From Gammaproteobacteria bacterium (GTDB lineage: Bacteria > Pseudomonadota > Gammaproteobacteria > JAADHS01), in the NCBI GenBank assembly GCA_013151745.1, contig JAADHS010000259.1, positions 1 through 37,942 on the forward strand: DNA of 37,942 bases, given 5' to 3'. Below are positions 15,858-24,587 of this stretch, piece after piece. The position numbers and the translations under genes are program-made. The number at the start of each line of letters is the position of its first letter. The first letter of the stretch is position 1. The notes beneath the pieces were generated by a model that did no database searches, was not told where the DNA came from, and worked only from the letters and a program-made list of their open reading frames with translations.

Positions 15858-17741
15858 TCAATTATCCAACTCTTCCCATCGAGCATAGGCTTTTTCTAAG
15901 ACCTTGCTCACTTCAGCTAGACGCTGATTAACCTCGTCTACCATGTTATGACTTTGTTGATAGAAATCTGGCAGCAGCATCTGCGCATTGATTTGCTCTT
16001 GTTCTACTTCTAGCTGTTCTATTTTCTTTGGCAAGTGGTCTAACTCTCGCTGATCTTTGTAAGAAAGCTTTTTTTTATTCCTGATATCAATAACCGATGC
16101 GGCCTTGACTTCTCGCTCGATCAATGGCGTTGTTTTTTCTCCAGATTTTTGCGTTGGACGCTGCCTTAGCCAATCGTCATACCCTCCTACATATTCATTC
16201 ACTTGTCCCTCAGAGCCTTCAAATACTAACGAAGAAGTGACGACATTGTTCAAAAAAGAGCGATCATGACTGACTAGCAACACCGTTCCGTTATAATCAA
16301 CTAACAATTGCTCTAGCAATTCCAGGGTTTCTACATCCAGATCATTGGTCGGTTCATCCATCACCAATAAATTGGCTGGCTTGGTAAACAGCTTAGCCAA
16401 CAGCAAACGGTTCCGCTCTCCCCCGGATAAGGCTTTGACAGGCGTTCGCGCCCGATCAGGGCTAAATAAAAAATCCTGCAAATAGCCAATAATATGCTTA
16501 GACTGACCATTGACAGTAATAAAATCCCGACCTCCGCTGACATTATCCAAAACACTTTGTTCCTTATTGAGTTGCGCTCTATGCTGATCAAAAAAAGCAA
16601 CTTCGATATGGGTTCCAAGCCGTATACTTCCTTTCTGTGGTACAAGCTGATCTAAAAAAATTTTTAATAGCGTACTTTTTCCGGCACCATTAGGGCCAAT
16701 CAAACCTACTTTATCACCACGTAAGATAACCGTTGAAAAAGAATCAATTATAATTTGGTCATCGTATGCATAGCTGACATTTTTGGCTTCAATCACTATT
16801 TTTCCAGACTCATTCCCTTTTTGCGTTTGAATATTCGCTTGACGTGAACGTTCTCTACGTCCCTGTCTTTCTCTGCGCATTTTTTGCAAGGCTCGCACCC
16901 GACCTTCGTTGCGTGTACGTCTGGCCTTAATACCCTGGCGGACCCAAACTTCTTCTTGAGCCAGTTTTTTATCAAAGTTGGCATTTTGTTTTTTTTCAGC
17001 ATCCAATAGTGCTTCTTTGCCTTGCAGATAAGCATCGTAATTTCCAGGCCAGCTCGTCAAATGGCCTCTATCCAGCTCGATAATTCTTGTCGCAAGTTTT
17101 TTTAACAAGGTTCGATCATGGGTAATAAATAACACCGTGCCCCTATAGGACAATAAAAATTCTTCTAACCATGTGATAGAAGCCATATCAAGATGATTGG
17201 TCGGCTCATCTAAAAGTAGTAAGTCAGGTTCAACGACGAGTGCCCTGGCCAATAATACTCGCCGTTTTTGACCGCCAGACAAGGCAGAAAACTGATCTTC
17301 AGGAGAAAGTTGTAATTTGGACAAAACTGTATCAATACGTTGCTGTACTAACCAGCCATTATGAGTATCAATTTCCTGATAGAGATACTCCATACGACGT
17401 AAATCGGTATCATCATGCTCCCTAACCTCGTTGAGGGCATAATATTCAACCAAAAGTTGACCTTGTTCATCACCCCGGGCAACCACATCAAACACACTAC
17501 CATTTAAAGAATCCGGCACATCCTGCTCTAATTGAGCTATTTTTAAACCTTGACGAGTGACAACTTCCCCGCCATCCACGGCAAGATCAGCTAACAAGAC
17601 CTTCATTAACGTTGACTTACCTTCACCATTTCGTCCGACCAGACAAATTCTTTCTCGCGGCTCAATACGCAAATCAATCGACTGTAAAATAGCCGGGCCG
17701 CCAAAACTGACATTTACTGCACGTAGCGTAAGAAGAGACAC
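15858..17741 (-). CDS. uup: ABC-F ATPase Uup
   Basis: This 627-residue cytosolic protein has two ATP-binding cassettes and no membrane segments. The first has Walker A GRNGEGKST, signature LSGGQKRRVLLARAL and Walker B LLLLDEPTNHLD. The second has GPNGAGKST, LSGGERNRLLLAKLF and LLVMDEPTNDLD. A basic linker rich in Arg and Lys lies between them (about 240-310), and a C-terminal coiled coil (about 550-625) marks it as Uup rather than EttA or YheS. ABC-F proteins act on ribosomes; Uup is linked to precise excision of transposons and to ribosome and branched-DNA handling. It starts 3 bp after the NfeD-like gene. Confidence 0.92.
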   Translation of the reverse strand: MSLLTLRAVNVSFGGPAILQSIDLRIEPRERICLVGRNGEGKSTLMKVLLADLAVDGGEVVTRQGLKIAQLEQDVPDSLNGSVFDVVARGDEQGQLLVEYYALNEVREHDDTDLRRMEYLYQEIDTHNGWLVQQRIDTVLSKLQLSPEDQFSALSGGQKRRVLLARALVVEPDLLLLDEPTNHLDMASITWLEEFLLSYRGTVLFITHDRTLLKKLATRIIELDRGHLTSWPGNYDAYLQGKEALLDAEKKQNANFDKKLAQEEVWVRQGIKARRTRNEGRVRALQKMRRERQGRRERSRQANIQTQKGNESGKIVIEAKNVSYAYDDQIIIDSFSTVILRGDKVGLIGPNGAGKSTLLKIFLDQLVPQKGSIRLGTHIEVAFFDQHRAQLNKEQSVLDNVSGGRDFITVNGQSKHIIGYLQDFLFSPDRARTPVKALSGGERNRLLLAKLFTKPANLLVMDEPTNDLDVETLELLEQLLVDYNGTVLLVSHDRSFLNNVVTSSLVFEGSEGQVNEYVGGYDDWLRQRPTQKSGEKTTPLIEREVKAASVIDIRNKKKLSYKDQRELDHLPKKIEQLEVEQEQINAQMLLPDFYQQSHNMVDEVNQRLAEVSKVLEKAYARWEELDN

Positions 17742-17744
17742 GGC

Positions 17745-18218
17745 TTAATACTCCTGGGTAGCTTTCTCTACAACCAATAAATCACGCTCAATACCATCTA
17801 CAGTAATAATGCGTATTTCCTCACCGATGAGAGCATCTTCTCCTCTGAGTTTCCAAACATTACCCTCTATGGTTAACGTACCCGCTCCGTTCACTATGGG
17901 TGATTCAAGCTTGAAAATCTGATTCATAAAGAGTTCGCCCCGAGGATGATTTTGTGGCTCTTTTTTTTCTTCGGTGATAATAGACTTTGTTTTTCCACCC
18001 ATTAAAAAATTTATTAACAATATCAGGATAAAAGTTATAGTTAAAAAAATACCCAACTGAAACATGTTATTCAAACTAGGATCGTTCCACGATAACGCGC
18101 CAACAATGGCCGTTGAAATAGTCATCGCCATCCAAATTGAACCCCGCAGAACCGCAGCACAGACCACAAACGCTAAAGTCAAAGCCCACCAGTGCCAATG
18201 CTCAAGAATAAAAACCAC
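17745..18218 (-). CDS. NfeD-like membrane protein
   Basis: The 157-residue protein starts with hydrophobic segments (WHWWALTLAFVVCAAVL, IWMAMTISTAIVGAL and MFQLGIFLTITFILILLINFLM). It ends in a small beta-rich domain (about 95-157: ESPIVNGAGTLTIEGNVWKLRGEDALIGEEIRIITVDG) typical of the NfeD OB-fold, as in E. coli YbbK. Such proteins usually pair with a stomatin/QmcA membrane protein, but none is encoded next to it here. It sits between lptG (33 bp upstream) and uup (3 bp downstream) on one likely transcript. Confidence 0.82.
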   Translation of the reverse strand: MVFILEHWHWWALTLAFVVCAAVLRGSIWMAMTISTAIVGALSWNDPSLNNMFQLGIFLTITFILILLINFLMGGKTKSIITEEKKEPQNHPRGELFMNQIFKLESPIVNGAGTLTIEGNVWKLRGEDALIGEEIRIITVDGIERDLLVVEKATQEY

Positions 18219-18251
18219 AACTCACTCCCTATAAAATCAAAAATAACGACA

Positions 18252-19328
18252 TCAAAATACTTTACGCATCATGTGTATAGCTAAAGCAAAAAATAATACC
18301 GTAGGTAGGACTGAAACAAAAAATGGATTCCAGCCATAAACCAACCCAATAAACCCAACCCCTTGATTCAAAATATGAAACCCGACACCAACCAGAGTAC
18401 CAATAAAAACACGCTGCCCAACGGGTACTGTTCTCAGTGTACCAAAAACAAAAGGTACAGCGAGAAACACCATGACAGCCGTTGCTATCGGTGCAACTAA
18501 CTTTTTCCAAAAAAACTGCTCATAGCGATCCGCCTCTAACCCATTATTTTTAAGATAACGTATATATTTAAACAAGCCCCACGCGGACAAAAATTCCGGA
18601 TTAACCGCAACGATTGAAACCAAATCTGGACTCATTAAAGTTGGCCAACTCAGTTCATCTACTGTTTTTACTGAAACTTGATCTTTTTTAATTGAACTTT
18701 TGACAACTTGCTGTAAAACCCATTCACTATTTAAAAAAATAGCGTGCTTTGCTTGTACGACTTCAGTAAGCTGATGATTTTTATTGATATTATAGATTGC
18801 AATACCGCCCAAGCTACCATCTGGGTACATATCGCGAACATGAACAAAATATTCACCATCTCTGGCCCAAAATCCGTCTCGTTTATGCAGAGATAATTTT
18901 TCACTTTGATTGATGGCTTGAGAACGCATATTTTGCGCATACTGTTCTGTCACAGGAGCAACCATTTCGCCTAGAAGGGTCATCAGTAAAACAAAAATGA
19001 AACCTGTTTTCATTACCGCCGAAATAATACGTAACAGGGAATAGCCAGATGCGCGGAAAACCAATAACTCACTATTACTCGCTAAAACACCCAAGCCAAT
19101 AATACTGCCTAATAAGGCGACGGAAGGAAACAACTGATAAGCCAATCTTGGCAAAGTCGCGCTCACATAAATAGCGGCTTCTTTTAATCCATAACTTCCT
19201 CTTCCCACATCTCCCAACTCATTAATAAAGGTCGAAAAAGTAAAAAGAGCTAGAAAAACCAACATAACAATGGCTGTTGTCGAAGCAACCGCAAGCCCGA
19301 TGTATCGATCTATCAACTTTATACTCAT
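18252..19328 (-). CDS. lptG: LPS export ABC transporter permease LptG
   Basis: I start at ATG 19328 (MSIKLIDRYIG), the usual LptG beginning; a TTG eight codons earlier gives a less likely start that overlaps the previous gene. The protein of about 358 residues has the LptF/G layout: N-terminal helices (VASTTAIVMLVFLALFTF), the conserved FPSVALLGSIIGLGVLASNSELLVFRASGYS, a periplasmic beta-jellyroll (about 130-260) and C-terminal helices (VAPIATAVMVFLAVPFVFG, VGQRVFIGTLVGVGFHILNQG). With LptF and the LptB ATPase it extracts LPS from the inner membrane. LptF normally sits directly before LptG but is not in this window; here lptG follows the exopolysaccharide phosphatase gene. Confidence 0.9.
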   Translation of the reverse strand: MSIKLIDRYIGLAVASTTAIVMLVFLALFTFSTFINELGDVGRGSYGLKEAAIYVSATLPRLAYQLFPSVALLGSIIGLGVLASNSELLVFRASGYSLLRIISAVMKTGFIFVLLMTLLGEMVAPVTEQYAQNMRSQAINQSEKLSLHKRDGFWARDGEYFVHVRDMYPDGSLGGIAIYNINKNHQLTEVVQAKHAIFLNSEWVLQQVVKSSIKKDQVSVKTVDELSWPTLMSPDLVSIVAVNPEFLSAWGLFKYIRYLKNNGLEADRYEQFFWKKLVAPIATAVMVFLAVPFVFGTLRTVPVGQRVFIGTLVGVGFHILNQGVGFIGLVYGWNPFFVSVLPTVLFFALAIHMMRKVF

Positions 19329-19348
19329 CGTTTCATAACAGCTCAACT

Positions 19349-20074
19349 TCAAATATTTAACAATTTTTCTGGATGAGTCGTAACGAGTGCCAGGGATTTT
19401 TTTTCGCCAATAAGTTTGCTTGCCGCTTCTACACCCTGCTTTAGTTTTGGTGGACGATATTGCAGGTTGTGACTATCGGTGGCTATGAAAGTTGCCGTTT
19501 GGTTTTCCAGTAGTAATTTTGCTGTATCGAAAGCGGCTCTGCCAAATTGACCAGTGATGCTGCTGGCCGTAATCTGGAGAAGACAGCCTTCATCGACAAA
19601 GGGTTTGAGTTTGCGGATATCTCGTTGCAACTCCCGATTACGTTCGGGATGAGCAATAACGGGACATACGTTGTGTTTAGTCAGCCACTTGATTATATTG
19701 ATACTTCCCACTGGAACGTTGCTGTGGGGTAGTTCCAGTAAAATAACGTTGGCACCTTGCCACTTACCCAACCAAGGCATGTGTTCATCGCTGATCATTT
19801 GCATAATTTCAGGACCAATACGTACTTCTGCAGCGAGTTTAAGCTTTATATCAATATTTTCTTTTTTTACTATGGTTACAAATACGTTGAATATTTTTTT
19901 AAGTGACGCTCCGGTGTTAGGGTAACGTCCTGCTTCTATATGAGGGGTAAGAATTTGTGTTGTCACGCCCTCGGCTACAGCCAGACGAAGCATAGCGAGG
20001 GCTTGATGAATATCTGCTGCGCCATCATCGACGCCGGGAAGAATGTGACTATGTATGTCTATCATAAGCATCAT
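19349..20074 (-). CDS. CpsB/CapC-type PHP-domain tyrosine phosphatase
   Basis: The 241-residue protein opens MMLMIDIHSHILPGVDDGAAD, the metal-binding motif of the PHP family, followed by ILTPHIEAGRYPN, VIAHPERNREL and FIATDSHN. These are the usual metal-ligand segments of CpsB/YwqE manganese-dependent phosphatases. In capsule and exopolysaccharide operons such enzymes remove phosphate from the tyrosine-rich tail of the partner kinase. Here the kinase gene lies directly upstream (55 bp), a standard kinase/phosphatase pair controlling polymer export. It is cytosolic, with no signal or membrane segment. Confidence 0.9.
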   Translation of the reverse strand: MMLMIDIHSHILPGVDDGAADIHQALAMLRLAVAEGVTTQILTPHIEAGRYPNTGASLKKIFNVFVTIVKKENIDIKLKLAAEVRIGPEIMQMISDEHMPWLGKWQGANVILLELPHSNVPVGSINIIKWLTKHNVCPVIAHPERNRELQRDIRKLKPFVDEGCLLQITASSITGQFGRAAFDTAKLLLENQTATFIATDSHNLQYRPPKLKQGVEAASKLIGEKKSLALVTTHPEKLLNI

Positions 20075-20129
20075 GCTCGATTCATAAAGACAAAAAAATC
20101 AAGAAAAATATCTTTTGCTGTTCTGTTTT

Positions 20130-22367
20130 TTACGCTTTGGCATTTTCTCCGTAGTGTTTTCCGTAATAGTTACCATAATAATTGCCATAATAGCGATTAC
20201 CATAGTAGCTTTTAACTTTTTTCATATCGACCACAGAAAGGACGGCACCCAAAGGTTCAATATTGTTAGCACGAAGACGTTTCACCGTTTCTTTTGCCAG
20301 TGGATAGGTGGTGCTATCGAATTTTATAGAGAGTATAACCCCATCTACGATGTTACCGAGCACCAGAGCATCACTCACCGGAAGTACGGGGGGTGTGTCG
20401 ATGATAATGTATTCAAAATCAGCTTTGAGTTTTTCAAATGCCACTTTAAATGTTTTGGATGAGAGCAACTCTATGGGATTAGGCGGTATGGTACCCGTCG
20501 TCATAATAAACAAATTTTCACATTCTTTATCTCGTCGGTAGCACGCTTCCACTGGATTGGTGCCAGCTAGCCATTCTGAGAAACCAGGACCTTTCTCAAG
20601 CCCCGTCACGCGACGAATATCAGGGTGGCGCATATCACCGTCAATTAATAATGTACGACCTAGATGACTGAATGAAATAGCAAGGTTACTGGATAAGGTG
20701 GTTTTACCCTCTCCCGGCTGAGGCGAGGTTACCATAAGCGTTTTGATCGGATTGTCAAGATTGGAAAATATAATGCCTGTACGAACGTGACTGACTGCTT
20801 CCGCAAAGGCAGAACGCGGTTCACTGAGCAGATAGCGCTCTGCAATGCGTTGTTCATTTTTGTGTCGTGGTAACTTAGGGAATTCAGCCATGGTAGGAAC
20901 CAGCAAACGTTCTTCAATGTCTTGACTTCGTTTAAACGTGTTATCAAGTCGGTTACGCAATAACGCCAAAGCAATGCCCGCAAAGAGCCCTAAAATAAGA
21001 GAAATTAACACCATACGTTTTTTATTTGGTTTATAAGGCATGTCTGGTGCCTGAGCGGTGTCAATCACTCGCACGTTGGTGATATCGCTATCTCGTTCCG
21101 TATTCACTTCTTTGAAACGGGCTAAAAAAGTATCATAGAGTTGTCGGTTCGTTTCAACTTCTCGCTCGAATTTGACCAACTGAAACCCTTTACCAGTCAG
21201 GGTTCGCATTTCTCTTTGCTGTTGATCCATTGCCCGCTGAGCTTCTTCTTCTTTGGCGATCGCAGCTTCATAGGCTTTACGAATACTGGTGCTAACGTGT
21301 CTTATTTCTTGCACAATACGGCTACGCGCTTCTTCCAGATCAGCTTTAGCAGCAATAATTCTAGGATGTTTGCTCCCATAGCGCTCCAAAAGTTCAGACG
21401 TTTTTCTTTCCAAGTTGGCCAGGTCATCCATCAGTCGTTCGACGAGCTCACTTTCTAACAAAGGCACAACAACATCATAAGACTGCCCCTCTTGTAAAGC
21501 TTTACTGACTTGGCGAAGTTGAATTTCAACCTCTATTTTTTTTGTTTGTGCCGCCACTAATTTAGAGGCCAGGCTTGACATTTTGGTGCTAACCAATTGT
21601 TTTCGGTTTTCTGTATCCACCATGGACTCCCTAGTCTGGAAGGCCTCGAGGTTTGTTTCTGATTGTTCAAGTTGTTGACGTAAATCATCTAAACGGCCAC
21701 GTAACCAGGACGTCGCGTCTTTCACAGTAGAGAGACGGGATTCCATGCCATATTCAGTATAAGCTTTGGCAACACCATTAACGATTTCTGCCGCTGATTT
21801 TGAATTTGGTGATTCATAATTAATTACGACAATTTGACTCTTTTGTCCACCTTGCACAGTGAGATTTTCTTGAATTATTTTTATCGCCAGAGAGCGTCGC
21901 TGTTCAGCAGTCAATCTCTCTTCCTCGCCAAACCATTCCTGTATATTGTCAGGTAACAGTGCTCTATAACCCGCATTACCTTTCCCATCTAAACCAAGAA
22001 AAATATCACGATCAGCCAGTTTCAGGCTATCAACAACGGTTTCAGCAATAGCACGACTACGGATGATTTCATATTGAGTTTCGTAGAACAGCATTAGTGG
22101 TGCTGCCCCTTCTATGGATTGAACATTGACTAATTTTGGTTGTGCAGGCTCGACTAATAATGTGGCATTGGCCTTATAAATTGGCACGGCAGTAAACGCG
22201 GAAAGACTCCCAATGAGCGTACCGATGAGAGTCAGGGCTAAAATACCCCATTTGTTGCGCATGACAATACGCCAATAATCAGCAAGAGTATGTTCATCGC
22301 CCAGCTCTTCTTCAACATTTTGGTAAAGCTCGTCAGCTTCCATTTGGGGCGTGAGTGATCTATTCAT
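20130..22367 (-). CDS. Wzc/GumC-type polysaccharide co-polymerase and BY-kinase
   Basis: The 745-residue protein contains an N-terminal membrane helix (about 40-60), a Wzz-type periplasmic region with a long coiled coil (about 220-420), a second helix (about 452-470, with the PYKPNKKR motif just before), and a cytoplasmic tyrosine kinase. The kinase has Walker A PQPGEGKTTLSSNL (about 550-562), Walker A' LLIDGDMRHPDIRR (about 573-586) and Walker B IIIDTPP (about 654-660). The tail (719-745) carries nine tyrosines in YYGN-like repeats, the expected autophosphorylation cluster. The protein governs chain length and links the polymerase to the outer-membrane exporter. Its phosphatase partner is encoded just downstream and the Wza-type exporter just upstream. 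Confidence 0.92.
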   Translation of the reverse strand: MNRSLTPQMEADELYQNVEEELGDEHTLADYWRIVMRNKWGILALTLIGTLIGSLSAFTAVPIYKANATLLVEPAQPKLVNVQSIEGAAPLMLFYETQYEIIRSRAIAETVVDSLKLADRDIFLGLDGKGNAGYRALLPDNIQEWFGEEERLTAEQRRSLAIKIIQENLTVQGGQKSQIVVINYESPNSKSAAEIVNGVAKAYTEYGMESRLSTVKDATSWLRGRLDDLRQQLEQSETNLEAFQTRESMVDTENRKQLVSTKMSSLASKLVAAQTKKIEVEIQLRQVSKALQEGQSYDVVVPLLESELVERLMDDLANLERKTSELLERYGSKHPRIIAAKADLEEARSRIVQEIRHVSTSIRKAYEAAIAKEEEAQRAMDQQQREMRTLTGKGFQLVKFEREVETNRQLYDTFLARFKEVNTERDSDITNVRVIDTAQAPDMPYKPNKKRMVLISLILGLFAGIALALLRNRLDNTFKRSQDIEERLLVPTMAEFPKLPRHKNEQRIAERYLLSEPRSAFAEAVSHVRTGIIFSNLDNPIKTLMVTSPQPGEGKTTLSSNLAISFSHLGRTLLIDGDMRHPDIRRVTGLEKGPGFSEWLAGTNPVEACYRRDKECENLFIMTTGTIPPNPIELLSSKTFKVAFEKLKADFEYIIIDTPPVLPVSDALVLGNIVDGVILSIKFDSTTYPLAKETVKRLRANNIEPLGAVLSVVDMKKVKSYYGNRYYGNYYGNYYGKHYGENAKA

Positions 22368-22419
22368 CTTGCACTTTTTTCCCGTGGATTTTATGGTTAT
22401 TTTTTTGTTTTTTGTTCAA

Positions 22420-22935
22420 TTAAAAAAATGATTCCCCTACATTTAGGATATCACCCGGACCTAAGGGACTATTTAATTTAACATTTACCGTTTCTGTGTT
22501 CGACTTTTCAGGTATTTTGATCATTTTACCTTTTGAACCACGGATGGTGAAACCACCCGCGATGGCAATAGCTTTACGGACGGTGAGGCCATTAATGTAA
22601 TTATAACCACCAGGATTTTTGACCTGACCCGTAACATAAAACAGGCGATACTCAAGAATCGAAACAGTTACTTTGGGTTTTTTAAGATATCCATCCAATA
22701 GCAAACCAGCGAGTTTTTTTTCGACATCACCGACAACGAGGTCACCAATAAAAACTTCGCCTAACAAAGGGAATGATACCGTTTCTTCTGTTCCAACACG
22801 GACTTGAGGCAGGCTTAAATCGGGCTCACCATAAACAATGATAGCCAACAAGTCACCCGGCCCAATAAGATAAGGCTCAGCAGCATGGCTGTTGATATTC
22901 ACAAGCAAAAAAAAAGTGAAAGCGATATATTTCAT
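22420..22935 (-). CDS. Short polysaccharide export protein (Wza/OPX family)
   Basis: The 171-residue protein has a Sec signal (MKYIAFTFFLLVNINSHA), the Poly_export domain (YLIGPGDLLAIIVYGEPDLSLPQVRV to KPKVTVSILEY, about 22-103) and one SLBB-type domain (about 104-170: VTGQVKNPGGYNYINGLTVRKAIAIAGGF). It has no lipobox cysteine. It ends at residue 171, so it lacks the further domains and amphipathic helix that let E. coli Wza cross the outer membrane. Short OPX proteins of this type elsewhere are thought to work with a separate outer-membrane barrel; the gene directly upstream encodes one. Confidence 0.88.
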   Translation of the reverse strand: MKYIAFTFFLLVNINSHAAEPYLIGPGDLLAIIVYGEPDLSLPQVRVGTEETVSFPLLGEVFIGDLVVGDVEKKLAGLLLDGYLKKPKVTVSILEYRLFYVTGQVKNPGGYNYINGLTVRKAIAIAGGFTIRGSKGKMIKIPEKSNTETVNVKLNSPLGPGDILNVGESFF

Positions 22936-22965
22936 AATATTTCATAGGATACAGATTCGGAAATA

Positions 22966-22992
22966 ACAAAGCGAAAACTCTCTTCGCTTTGT
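22966..22992. promoter_or_regulatory. 10-bp perfect hairpin in the leader of the OPX gene
   Basis: ACAAAGCGAA (22966-22975) pairs with TTCGCTTTGT (22983-22992) around a 7-nt loop. It lies in the 146-bp gap between the barrel gene and the OPX gene, about 30 nt before the OPX start on the minus strand. No T-run follows on that strand, so it may be an mRNA-stability or attenuation hairpin, or a protein-binding palindrome. Confidence 0.4.
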
Positions 22993-23081
22993 CGCTAAAC
23001 AGTGCAATGCTGTGTTCCATGACGATGATATGGTATGTCAAATAAACCTGGCTTTATAACAGCAACATTAGGTGAGACCTA

Positions 23082-24353
23082 TCAACGAAAACTCCTGGTA
23101 CTGTTGATACCAGGTTGCAAGGTTAAGGTAATCATTAATTCATTAGTTTTATAATCTGCATTGGAGATATTGGAATCTCTTTCTCTATAAGTATACCGCC
23201 CTGAGAGACTGATGCGCTCCGATAAACTGTAATTCGTGCCCAAATTGAAAAAAAGCAGATCATCTTTGCGATTGTCGCTATAGTCGTCCTCCTGTGCGTG
23301 GGCACCTGCATACAAGCTCCATAGCGAAGTTAAGGAATGATACCAAGTTGCGCCAATACGGGTCATTACAAAATAACTCGCCGTTGCAGCTTCAACCGCT
23401 ATACTCTCTCTAGGTGTGCGAATTAAGGAAAATACAAACAAGTCTGTCGCCAATGGGGTCCATTCAAGTTCGCCTTCCACACCAACCCCATTAAAATCAT
23501 CCAGGTTGGCTTGATCCAGGTCTTTGTTAACATAACCCAGACGAATTTCACCTCTTGTCAGTTCCGTTGCTTCCCAACGTGCACCAACAAAATAACGTTG
23601 TTCCTGACTGTCCAGATTCACTGCCAAGGGGTTAATTGAAGTATTCACATAATCAATGTCGGTTAAACGCGCCTCGAATAACCAGGACGTTTTCCCTGTT
23701 ACGTTGTAATAAAACGTGCCAGAAAAATTAAGTTGATCACGATCACGCACTTCTTGCTGATTATTCGTATAATCGAGCCCTTTTGCTTCGACACTAAACT
23801 CGAATTGCCCCTGGTTTGTTCTACGACCATAGAGAGCGCCTGCAAATAAACGAGACTCTTCCCACGTATCAGGTTTAATTGAGGTCTCTAAACGAGCCCG
23901 AGATGCACCGCGTAGATCGTGTGACCATCGATACCCCCCCTCCAGGTTGACATCTATTTTTTCGGTGAGATCCAAAGCCAGAACAGCGTCGACGTTATGA
24001 TCATCAAAATTTTCATCGTCGTTATCCAGATAGAACCCATAGGCACCTTGGTAGCCAATATCCAGACTATGCTTGCTAAATAAATTGCGATAATTCAAAT
24101 TCGGCTCTAAAGTAAAAATCTGATCGTCTACTTCGTTCGTTTCGTCTCGAAAAATATTGTCATTTTGTGTTGCACTGATTGCCAGATCACCATAAAATCC
24201 AGGCGCTTGCTCCACACTACTGTTTCTAAATTGTGTTGTCGTTATCTCCGTAAAGAGTGATGCTCTAAGCTGTGCTTGGGTTACGCCCGTAAGTGCTGCG
24301 CATAAAAGCACACCACACACAGTTTTTGTGTGCATGTCTATTTTATTCGTCAC
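23082..24353 (-). CDS. Outer-membrane beta-barrel protein of exopolysaccharide export
   Basis: This protein of about 423 residues starts at GTG 24353, supported by AAGGA about 7 nt upstream; ATG 24335 is an alternative. A signal peptide (TKTVCGVLLCAALTGVTQA) precedes a chain of alternating hydrophobic/polar strands with many aromatic residues (for example FLDNDDENFDDHNVDAVLALDLTEKIDVNLEGGYRW), typical of a large barrel. It resembles the beta-barrel porin 2 / EpsL-like proteins found in polysaccharide clusters. The position between Wzy and the short OPX protein suggests it forms the outer-membrane channel for the polymer. The last residues (STRSFR) do not show the usual terminal aromatic, though F422 is close. 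Confidence 0.78.
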   Translation of the reverse strand: MTNKIDMHTKTVCGVLLCAALTGVTQAQLRASLFTEITTTQFRNSSVEQAPGFYGDLAISATQNDNIFRDETNEVDDQIFTLEPNLNYRNLFSKHSLDIGYQGAYGFYLDNDDENFDDHNVDAVLALDLTEKIDVNLEGGYRWSHDLRGASRARLETSIKPDTWEESRLFAGALYGRRTNQGQFEFSVEAKGLDYTNNQQEVRDRDQLNFSGTFYYNVTGKTSWLFEARLTDIDYVNTSINPLAVNLDSQEQRYFVGARWEATELTRGEIRLGYVNKDLDQANLDDFNGVGVEGELEWTPLATDLFVFSLIRTPRESIAVEAATASYFVMTRIGATWYHSLTSLWSLYAGAHAQEDDYSDNRKDDLLFFNLGTNYSLSERISLSGRYTYRERDSNISNADYKTNELMITLTLQPGINSTRSFR

Positions 24354-24587
24354 GCTACCATCCTTAGCTTAGAAAACTTTCTTTTTGTCCTAAAATTACA
24401 AGGCTTATTTATTTTTTTAATGCCTCATCCTCGTTACCTTTACAATCGTAGCCATTCAACCCCCTTCCGAAATTCGTCAGTTCAAGGCGAAAAAATGTGT
24501 TACGCCGTATTTAAACATCCTGTTTCGCATAACTGATCATTCTTTAAACTAGAAATAGCGGATTTCAGAGAGAATCTGAACGATGAC

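Noticed and set aside
23093-23113. CCTGGTA/TACCAGG hairpin near the end of the barrel gene
   Set aside because: It lies within the coding sequence, and the 7-bp stem is explained by the codons; no sign of separate function.
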